From the NCBI GenBank assembly GCA_030628805.1, contig DAOVQG010000239.1, positions 1 through 7,352 on the forward strand: 7,352 bases of DNA, read 5' to 3'. Shown piece by piece: positions 1-4,146 of this stretch. Each line of letters opens with the position of its first letter. Positions within the stretch are counted from its first letter, which is position 1. Origin of the DNA: JAGMDK01 sp023128695. GTDB taxonomy: Bacteria; Planctomycetota; Phycisphaerae; UBA1845; Fen-1342. A program made the position numbers and the translations under genes. A model generated the notes under the pieces. It did no database searches and was not told the origin of the DNA. It saw only the letters and a program-made list of their open reading frames with translations.

Positions 1-136
1 CGGGCGAAAAGATCTCCCGCGCCGAGCTCGCACGCATCAAACTGACACGAGCCAACTTTCATGGCGATTGGAACTACGCGATCGAGCCTTGTTGATTGGT
101 AACTGTTATTTATGCGCGACTCCTTAGGTTAGAAGA
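1..136 (+). mobile_element. Right end of an ISAzo13-like insertion sequence (boundary uncertain)
   Basis: About 30-40 bases of non-coding DNA follow the transposase stop at 95 before the HEAT gene stop codon at 137-139, which is a normal length for the non-coding tail of an insertion sequence. An AT-rich segment (about 98-118) leads into CCTTAG at 122-127, which is mirrored by CTAAGG at 137-142. The left end is outside the window, so the terminal inverted repeat and target duplication cannot be matched. The boundary is placed by inference only. Confidence 0.4.
3..95 (+). CDS. ISAzo13-family transposase, C-terminal end (partial)
   Basis: This is the last 30 codons of a gene that begins before the window. 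Reading frame 3 gives a C-terminus with the segment NFHGDWNYAIEP followed by Cys and a TGA stop. The F-H-G-[DE]-W-N-Y-x-I-x-P ending is, from memory, the characteristic C-terminus of ISAzo13-family DDE transposases, which are common in planctomycetes. The preceding residues (GEKISRAELARIKL) fit the same family, where a short 'S-x-E-E-L' helix precedes this ending. None of the catalytic residues are in view, so activity cannot be judged. The identification rests on one short conserved C-terminal motif. The same DNA in the other two forward frames gives nothing recognisable. Confidence 0.72.
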   Translation, partial: GEKISRAELARIKLTRANFHGDWNYAIEPC

Positions 137-1093
137 CTAAGGGTGAACTTCCAATCTATCGCTTCCCCATGTGGCCCGGTGCGAGCCGCTACCAGTGTCG
201 ACACTATATCCGCGCCGGTTCGCCCAGGCCCGGCCCGCTGCGTCGAGATCGGGCTGGCCGCAGTTGAGGTAGTCTTCGGCCAGCGTTTTGTCCGCGTAAC
301 CTTCAAGCAAGTCCACCATCTCCGGGATGCGCGATTCGTCGCCGAGCCGGATCAGGTTCAGGCACGCCTGTTGCACGCCGTCCAGGGCATCTGCCTGCCT
401 CTTCGGGAAGAGCGCTGCGGCCGCGAGCGCGTCGCCGAGCATCTGCGCGGTGGCACCTTTGGCGGTTGCGGCGTCGAATATTTCCTTCCACGATTTCGCC
501 CCGGCCTTGTGCGCCGCGGCCAGGGACATGGCCCGATCGTCCGCGGCCGCCGCGATCCGATTCAGCATGGCCTTGTCCTCCAGCTTCGCCAGCAGGATTA
601 TCAGCACCTCACGGTCGCCGGCCCGCACGGCGGCTTGTTCCAGCGCGGCCGGGTCGCTCAGCCTTTCCGCGGCGGTGGCCCGCAGAACGTCGAACTCGCC
701 CTCCAGCGCCAGTTGCAGTAATCTCCCGCTGTCGGTTTCGGAAGCCAGCGCCTTCACCCGGCCCGCCAGTGTCGTGTGCGCCTTTTCTACCTCGGACGCC
801 GCGTCTTTAGAAAGCCCCCTTAATCGCTTCAAGGCTTGTTCACGGTCGGTCCGGTGGTAGGCCGTCTGGGCGACGTTCAGCAGGGAATCTTTCTCGCGCA
901 ACGTCTCGATGATGGCGGCGCGCACGGCGTCCGACGGCTCCTTCGGCAGCCGCTCGGTCAGGAACGTGTCGTCTGCTATGCGTTTGACGGCAGCCTGCCG
1001 GATCGCCGCCTTGGCGTCATTCTCTGCCCATTGGCGCAGCAGAGCCTGATCGGTTTTACTTTGCCGATCGCCGCAACGCGAATGTCCAGCCAT
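137..1093 (-). CDS. HEAT-repeat protein, C-terminal part (continuation after frameshift)
   Basis: From about 1057 this frame continues the repeat solenoid lost in the upstream frame: TDQALLRQWAENDAKAAIRQA fits the next 26-residue unit, and further degenerate helical repeats follow. The extreme C-terminus (DYLNCGQPDLDAAGRAWA, then RRGYSVDTGSGS and WGS) resembles, from memory, a conserved tail found at the end of such proteins, which argues that the stop at 137 is the natural end. The first twelve or so codons, from ATG 1093 (MAGHSRCGDRQS), are antiregister sequence of the last repeat and not native protein. That ATG does have GGAGG 4 bases upstream (1098-1102), so separate translation by re-initiation is possible, but the product would lack a signal peptide. 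Either one gene carrying a mutation or sequencing indel, or two fragments. No enzymatic motif is seen. Confidence 0.7.
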   Translation of the reverse strand: MAGHSRCGDRQSKTDQALLRQWAENDAKAAIRQAAVKRIADDTFLTERLPKEPSDAVRAAIIETLREKDSLLNVAQTAYHRTDREQALKRLRGLSKDAASEVEKAHTTLAGRVKALASETDSGRLLQLALEGEFDVLRATAAERLSDPAALEQAAVRAGDREVLIILLAKLEDKAMLNRIAAAADDRAMSLAAAHKAGAKSWKEIFDAATAKGATAQMLGDALAAAALFPKRQADALDGVQQACLNLIRLGDESRIPEMVDLLEGYADKTLAEDYLNCGQPDLDAAGRAWANRRGYSVDTGSGSHRATWGSDRLEVHP

Positions 1094-2091
1094 TTCGCCT
1101 CCGCGGCGATCTTGACCAGCAAGGCCGGGTCGGTGACCTTCGCCACGGCGGCTCGGCGCACGTCCGAATCCTGGTCCTCCACGGCGATCTTGGCCAGCAA
1201 GGCGTGGTCGGTGAGCTTCTCCACGGCTGCTCGGCGCACGTCTCGATTCCAGTCCTCCACGGCGATCTTGGCCAGCAAGGCGTGGTCGGTGAGCTTCTCT
1301 ACGGCGGCTTGGCGTACCGGCGCATCCTTGGCCTCCACGGCGATCTTGGCCAGCAAGGCCTGGTCGGTGACCTTCGCCACGGCAGTGTTACGCATGCTCC
1401 AGTCCTTGGCCTCCATGGCGATCTTGGCCACCAAGGGTTGGTCGGTCACCTTCTCCATGGCGGCTTTGCGCACCAGCGCATTCTTGTCCTCCACGGCGAT
1501 CTTGGCCAGCAAGGCCTGGTCGGTGACCTTCGCCACGGCGGTGTTACGCATGCTCCAGTCCTTGGCCTCCACGGCGATCTTGGCCAACAAGGGTTGGTCG
1601 GTGACCTTCGCCACGGCGGCTCGGCGCACCAGCACATTCGTGTCCTCCATGGCGATCTTCGCCAGCACGGCCTGGTCGGTGAGCTTCTCCACGGCGGATT
1701 CGCGCACACGCAAACCCTTGGCCTCCACCGCGATCTTCGCCAGCAAGGCCTGGTCGGTGAGCTTCGCCATAGCGGCTCGGCGCACACGCGAATCCTTGGC
1801 CTCTACTGCGATCTTGGCCAGCAAGGCCTGGTCGGTGAGCTTCTCCATGGCGGCTCGGCGCACCTCGCTATGCTTGGCCTCCACGGCGATCTTGGCCAGC
1901 AAGGCCTGGTCGGTGAGCTTCTCCACGGCGGCTCGGCGCACACGCCAATTCTCGTCCTCCAGGGCGATCCTGGCGAGTTTTCTTGGGTCCGTTATACGTC
2001 TTACTTCTTGCACGCTCTGGGGATAAGCGCGGGCGACGAGAACACACAGGACCACGCACAAGATTATTGGGATAGGATGGACTCTGTTCAC
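976..2091 (-). CDS. Exported HEAT-repeat protein, N-terminal part (gene split by a frameshift)
   Basis: This frame encodes a signal peptide (residues 1-25; hydrophobic core IPIILCVVLCVLVARA, likely cut near AYPQ), one divergent repeat (about 28-54) and then eleven consecutive 26-residue repeats (55-340). A typical unit reads AVEKLTDQALLAKIAVEAK plus seven variable residues ending VRRA. This is a short HEAT/armadillo-like helical repeat of the type seen in planctomycete and related proteins, usually a protein-binding solenoid. The start is GTG at 2091, chosen because AGGAGG lies 9 bases upstream and the signal peptide follows at once. After residue 346 the repeat consensus is lost, and the last 25 residues (from PIRL) are out-of-frame sequence. 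The repeat resumes in the -1 frame at 1057, so this is best read as the front half of one protein ending at 137. The partner is unknown. Confidence 0.8.
   Translation of the reverse strand: MNRVHPIPIILCVVLCVLVARAYPQSVQEVRRITDPRKLARIALEDENWRVRRAAVEKLTDQALLAKIAVEAKHSEVRRAAMEKLTDQALLAKIAVEAKDSRVRRAAMAKLTDQALLAKIAVEAKGLRVRESAVEKLTDQAVLAKIAMEDTNVLVRRAAVAKVTDQPLLAKIAVEAKDWSMRNTAVAKVTDQALLAKIAVEDKNALVRKAAMEKVTDQPLVAKIAMEAKDWSMRNTAVAKVTDQALLAKIAVEAKDAPVRQAAVEKLTDHALLAKIAVEDWNRDVRRAAVEKLTDHALLAKIAVEDQDSDVRRAAVAKVTDPALLVKIAAEAKWLDIRVAAIGKVKPIRLCCANGQRMTPRRRSGRLPSNA
1054..1057 (-). other. -1 frameshift site in the HEAT gene
   Basis: On the minus strand the codons Gly-Lys-Val-Lys (GGC AAA GTA AAA) precede CCG ATC in the upstream frame. 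Shifting back one base after GTA gives AAA ACC GAT CAG, that is Lys-Thr-Asp-Gln, which restores the TDQALL repeat. The shift falls in a run of four A. A lost A would explain it but leaves one residue more than the 26-residue spacing; a gain of two A would give exactly 26. Only the AAA codon can re-pair after slipping, so the site is not a canonical X-XXY-YYZ slippery heptamer. Confidence 0.75.
1072..1929 (-). repeat. Eleven tandem 78-bp repeats encoding 26-residue HEAT units
   Basis: Eleven contiguous in-register 78-bp units are visible. On the plus strand each contains variants of GGCGATCTTGGCCAGCAAGG and TGGTCGGTGA. Units are highly alike at DNA level, differing mainly in the last seven codons of each unit. 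Two units share the unusual ending DWSMRNT and each is followed by AVAKVTDQALLAKIAVE, so a 156-bp two-unit block was duplicated as a whole. This points to recent expansion by unequal exchange or slippage. Confidence 0.92.
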
Positions 2092-2100
2092 GGGTTTATT

Positions 2101-2106
2101 CCTCCT
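2101..2106 (-). promoter_or_regulatory. Ribosome binding site of the HEAT gene
   Basis: A perfect AGGAGG (CCTCCT on the plus strand) lies 9 bases before the GTG codon at 2091. It decides the start of the gene. Confidence 0.8.
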
Positions 2107-2180
2107 TCAATCCGCAACGGGGATGGGATGGAATGCCATTAACCGAGGATTTCCCAGATAGCCTCGCCCGAACCGTTGGA

Positions 2181-2204
2181 CGTGAAACGGGGCGTGAAAC
2201 GGGG
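2181..2204. repeat. 12-bp perfect tandem repeat upstream of the HEAT gene
   Basis: CGTGAAACGGGG occurs twice head to tail, about 90-113 bases upstream of the HEAT start codon. Two identical sites one helical turn apart could form an operator or activator site; a chance micro-repeat is equally possible. Confidence 0.6.
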
Positions 2205-2371
2205 ACGCAGCTAGTTTTTTGTCTCGCGTCATTACCCAAGATTTCCCATATGACCCTACCCGGCTACGCCGCCAGGCCGTATTCGACTATTGTACAGTGC
2301 CCCCCCGTTGCGCCTGCCACGATGTTGGAGTTTCTTGGCCACACGTCGGCGCCGCTGATCGCGCGTGCGGA

Positions 2372-2450
2372 CCATTCCGTCGCCCCTCCGGGGCTGCCGG
2401 TTGTATGACCCCACGATCTACGGCCGGTCCGGAGCCTGGCCGCTACATCG
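2372..2450. repeat. Possible REP-like palindromic element
   Basis: CGCCCCTCCGGGGCTG contains the palindrome GCCCC-TCC-GGGGC (2382-2394). It is followed by a second imperfect GC palindrome around CGGCCGGTCC...TGGCCG. Short elements of the type 'CGCCCC TCC GGGGC' followed by another palindrome are scattered between genes in planctomycete-like genomes, from memory. Only one copy is in the window, so repeat status is not shown. Confidence 0.3.
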
Positions 2451-2482
2451 TTTCCCTACACACAATCGCACTACGCCCTACT

Positions 2483-2501
2483 CCGGCCGACGCTGGGCCG
2501 G
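2483..2501 (-). terminator. Candidate hairpin downstream of the transglutaminase gene
   Basis: CCGGCC (2483-2488) pairs perfectly with GGCCGG (2496-2501) around a 7-base loop, 25 to 43 bases past the stop codon on the minus strand. There is no T tract after it, so it would be a non-canonical terminator or only an mRNA-end hairpin. Confidence 0.3.
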
Positions 2502-2525
2502 GGACTTGGTCTCGACGGCAGGCGT

Positions 2526-3038
2526 TTATTTCTCCTCCCCCTTCAGCGGCTCCCAGAAGCCGGGGTTCTCCTCCTCTATCTTGCAATAGCCCGTGGCCTG
2601 GTACTGCGCGAACGAGTTGTAGGTCCATGCCAGGTATTCGGACCCGCCGCCGCCACGGGTAGTGATCAGGAAGCGGTTGGCCAACTCGCCGATGCCACGG
2701 GCCTGGTCGGCGGGCGATTTCGCGTCACCCCGGCTCGCGTCCACGGGAATCCAGCCGTAGTTTGGCAGATAGATCTCGGCCCAACGGTGGAAAGCGTCGT
2801 CGATGCTGGCGTCGTCGCCACGGACGACCACGCTGCCCTGATACCGCGCCGGCAGTCCCGCCGCCCGGCACAACGCGATGAACGCAAACGTGTATTCCGA
2901 GCACGAGCCCGTCCCGCGCTTGATCTTCGTGCCGTCACCGGTCAGGACCGTGGCATCCTTTATGACCACGGCGCGCGTCTGCGCGCTGAGCGGCAGCGGC
3001 GTCAGCAGCCAGCAACCGAGCGCAATGAGGAAGCTCAA
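2526..3038 (-). CDS. Transglutaminase-like protein, probably N-terminally shortened
   Basis: The sequence belongs to the transglutaminase-like (Transglut_core) superfamily of papain-fold Cys enzymes, which act as peptidases, amidases or cross-linkers. All three catalytic positions are visible: Cys46 in RGTGSCSEYTF, His84 in DDAFHRWAEIYLP, and Asp100 in GWIPVDAS. The C-terminal part (ANRFLITT, GGGGSEYLAW, GYCKIEEENPGFWEPL) looks like a complete tail. The N-terminus is odd. The start is TTG at 3038, the hydrophobic stretch (residues 2-19, likely cut after LSA) has no positive residue ahead of it, and only about 27 residues separate it from the catalytic Cys, so the first helix and strand of the usual domain seem to be missing. 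GGGGGGAA, about 7-12 bases upstream, may serve as ribosome binding site. It lies just after the HPF gene and in the same frame, 18 codons past the HPF stop. Activity is uncertain. Confidence 0.8.
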   Translation of the reverse strand: MSFLIALGCWLLTPLPLSAQTRAVVIKDATVLTGDGTKIKRGTGSCSEYTFAFIALCRAAGLPARYQGSVVVRGDDASIDDAFHRWAEIYLPNYGWIPVDASRGDAKSPADQARGIGELANRFLITTRGGGGSEYLAWTYNSFAQYQATGYCKIEEENPGFWEPLKGEEK

Positions 3039-3058
3039 GCCGATGTTCCCCCCGGCCG

Positions 3059-3088
3059 GCTGGTGCGAGAGAGGAATCTCGCACCAGC
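3059..3088 (-). terminator. Perfect 12-bp hairpin between HPF and transglutaminase genes
   Basis: GCTGGTGCGAGA and its exact reverse complement TCTCGCACCAGC flank a 6-base loop. The stem starts 4 bases after the HPF stop codon and ends about 20 bases before the transglutaminase start. No T tract follows on the minus strand; a G-rich run (CGGCCGGGGGG) does. It may end or attenuate HPF transcription, or protect the HPF mRNA. It could also hide the start of the downstream gene. Confidence 0.6.
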
Positions 3089-3092
3089 GATA

Positions 3093-3413
3093 CTAGCCCC
3101 CGCCGATCCCCCGTTTCGCCCGCGAAACCTCTCGGCTCAGCGATGCTTTCACGCGGTCCAGGGCCGTATTGATCGTGGCGTGAAAATCGTCACCCTGCTC
3201 CTTGATTCTGATCTCGCCGGTCCGCAGCTTCAGTTCGATGCTGCACAGCTTATCGACGCCGCCTTTTTCAGGCCCGGTTACATCTTCGAGCCGCATGGTC
3301 GCGTTAAGAATGTGCTCTTGAAACCGCTCCACCCCGCCCGCGAGCCTTTCCTCGGCGAAGCCGCGCAGCTCGGCCGTCTCTTCGACGCCCCGAATGATGA
3401 TTCTCATGTCCAT
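3093..3413 (-). CDS. hpf: HPF/RaiA-type ribosome hibernation factor (S30AE domain, short form)
   Basis: The 106-residue product matches the ribosomal S30AE/HPF (YfiA-like) family. It starts with a beta strand (MRIIIRGVE), followed by a helix (AELRGFAEERLAGGVERF), a strand (ILNATMRLEDVTGPEKGGVD, in which the V-T-G-P..GGVDK turn is typical), strands around CSIELKLRTGEIRIKEQG, and a final helix (DFHATINTALDRVKASLSRE) ending in basic residues. Family members bind the small ribosomal subunit at the mRNA/tRNA channel and silence ribosomes in stationary phase. There is no long C-terminal dimerisation domain, so this is the short form. ATG at 3413 is chosen because GAAGGA lies about 7 bases upstream; a second ATG two codons later is possible. 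The assignment is to the family; the symbol is approximate. Confidence 0.85.
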   Translation of the reverse strand: MDMRIIIRGVEETAELRGFAEERLAGGVERFQEHILNATMRLEDVTGPEKGGVDKLCSIELKLRTGEIRIKEQGDDFHATINTALDRVKASLSREVSRAKRGIGGG

Positions 3414-3449
3414 ATTTGAGTCCTTCAGTTCGTGTCATGTCCCTCGTTT

Positions 3450-3455
3450 ATTGTA
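3450..3455 (-). promoter_or_regulatory. Candidate -10 element for the HPF gene
   Basis: TACAAT on the minus strand (ATTGTA on the plus strand) differs from TATAAT at one base and would give a leader of about 30 bases before the HPF ATG. No convincing -35 box is seen 17 bases upstream, where the DNA is GC-rich. Confidence 0.35.
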
Positions 3456-3580
3456 GCGGGGCCGGCCCGGAATCACAGTGGCGGGGACGGTTCCGAAAAT
3501 GAGCGCGACTTGTAATGGCCCCGGAGCAATAAACGCCGCTAACCTGAGAATACCAGCGTGATCACCGTGTCTTACATGGC

Positions 3581-3597
3581 GTAGACCCGCGGTCTGC
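3581..3597. other. Short hairpin ahead of the microprotein gene
   Basis: GTAGACC (3581-3587) pairs with GGTCTGC (3591-3597), including one G-T pair, around a 3-base loop. It sits 38 bases before the microprotein start, in the region between the two divergent genes, and could be an operator-like dyad. No partner is known. Confidence 0.3.
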
Positions 3598-3634
3598 TCG
3601 CCCGGATTGTGTGTCGTCCGGATGGAGGATGCTG

Positions 3635-3745
3635 ATGATGTCGGAACAGGCCTCACGGCGGCGATGGTTTGTAGCCGGCTGCGTTCTGACCGTCCTGATG
3701 GGGCTCGGCGCGACACTCGCCGTGTTCAGCTTGAAACGCCCGTAA
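3635..3745 (+). CDS. Small single-pass membrane protein (36 aa)
   Basis: GGAGG (3624-3628) lies 6 bases before ATG 3635 (9 before ATG 3638, and it directly abuts ATG 3629). The frame reads MMSEQASRRRW, then a hydrophobic stretch (FVAGCVLTVLMGLGATLAVF), then SLKRP and a TAA stop. Three arginines before and KR after the hydrophobic segment give a typical one-helix inner-membrane topology. It could equally be an uncleaved signal anchor of a truncated gene, since nothing in frame continues after the stop. I do not recognise a family. It is the only feature with ribosome binding site support between the HPF gene and the WPPNH genes' leader, and it is transcribed away from HPF. It is too short for composition tests to be decisive. 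Confidence 0.5.
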   Translation: MMSEQASRRRWFVAGCVLTVLMGLGATLAVFSLKRP

Positions 3746-4040
3746 GCCCTGGCGCAAATCATCCCTTAACAGTCCCCTTTTTTAGCAGACTGCTAGCGGC
3801 TAGTGCCGCACTCCACAAGTGTAGTAGCCGCCCCCCGTGCTGGCCGTTCCACCGGCCGGAAGGCGGTGCCACACAATGTAGCGGCCGTGGTATGTCAAAT
3901 GTGTTCCAACGCGCACGGTCATATTGGTACTCGGCTTGAAACGAGATTCCCCTGAAAAAAGTGTAACAGCGTCATCTCAGGAAGCCATTTCAAGTGAGGA
4001 AAAGCAAGAAAGAGGCCCATTGAATAAAGGAGAGGTTGAA
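3746..4040. other. Gene-free spacer with two adjacent hairpins
   Basis: No supported gene. TAGCA/TGCTA (3783-3787 and 3791-3795) and GCGGC/GCCGC (3796-3800 and 3805-3809, loop TAGT) form two back-to-back hairpins about 40 bases after the microprotein stop; a T run (about 3777-3783) precedes rather than follows them on the plus strand. They could end the microprotein transcript, but the T tract is misplaced for a standard terminator. The second half is less GC-rich, A-rich near 3955-4030, and probably carries the promoter and leader of the WPPNH genes; no clear promoter was found. Confidence 0.4.
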
Positions 4041-4130
4041 ATGGCAGTGAAGAGGCGGCTCGCCCGCGGCCCGCCGACCGAAGGGCGCGTCCAGAACTTA
4101 AGTGTTATGTGTAAGGATTGGGTTCTTTAA
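4041..4130 (+). CDS. Possible 29-codon leader ORF before the WPPNH gene
   Basis: The ATG at 4041 has AAAGGAGAGG just upstream (4026-4035), a good ribosome binding site. The frame (MAVKRRLARG then PPTEGRVQNLSVMCKDWVL) ends with TAA at 4128-4130, 16 bases before the next start codon at 4147, close enough for translational coupling. The product is short, basic at the N-terminus and has no recognised motif, and it has no regulatory residue run such as repeated His or Trp codons. The open frame extends upstream to about 3924 without an ATG or ribosome binding site. Chance is a real alternative. Confidence 0.35.
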   Translation: MAVKRRLARGPPTEGRVQNLSVMCKDWVL

Positions 4131-4135
4131 CTATT

Positions 4136-4140
4136 AGGAG
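4136..4140 (+). promoter_or_regulatory. Ribosome binding site of the WPPNH-repeat gene
   Basis: AGGAG lies 6 bases before GTG 4147 and 15 before the internal ATG 4156, which favours the GTG start. Confidence 0.65.
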
Positions 4141-4146
4141 AATACC

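Larger units (their letters stand above)
2107..2525. other. Gene-free spacer with short repeats and palindromes
   Basis: No convincing coding sequence is found. Open frames here have no ribosome binding site, a biased composition and no recognisable domain. It holds a 12-bp tandem repeat (2181-2204), an imperfect direct repeat around GATTTCCCA (about 2141-2175 and 2231-2264), a short GC palindrome (2382-2394) and a hairpin near the end of the transglutaminase gene (2483-2501). It must also carry the promoter of the HEAT gene, but no clear -35/-10 pair is seen. Confidence 0.6.

Noticed and set aside
143..721. Plus-strand open frame of 192 codons
   Set aside because: Antisense to the C-terminal half of the HEAT protein, rich in Arg and Gly as expected for a GC-rich shadow, no motif.
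1054..1060. Canonical programmed -1 frameshift signal in the HEAT gene
   Set aside because: The heptamer does not allow both tRNAs to re-pair and no strong downstream hairpin was recognised; a simple indel is more likely.
836..2142. Two long plus-strand open frames (836-2026 and 1204-2142) with their own internal repeats
   Set aside because: They are antisense to the 78-bp HEAT repeats, and because 78 is a multiple of three no frame is closed. They lack a ribosome binding site, a signal peptide and a known fold, whereas the minus strand has all three.
2133..2408. Plus-strand 91-codon open frame in the spacer after the HEAT gene
   Set aside because: No ribosome binding site, internal repeat-derived residues (GRETGRETG) and no motif.
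2107..2525. tmRNA, RNase P RNA or other structured RNA in the spacer
   Set aside because: Neither strand shows the conserved ends or core motifs of these RNAs; only isolated palindromes are present.
2990..3038. Lipoprotein signal in the transglutaminase leader (Cys9)
   Set aside because: The residues before Cys9 (I-A-L-G) do not fit the lipobox, and a normal cleavage site (LSA) follows later.
3039..3095. HPF-transglutaminase fusion by stop codon read-through
   Set aside because: The frame is the same and open after TAG, but the hairpin and the separate leader make two proteins more likely. No read-through context was recognised.
3607..3939. 110-codon plus-strand open frame overlapping the microprotein
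   Set aside because: No start with a ribosome binding site. The overlapping frame with GGAGG and a clear membrane segment explains the region better.
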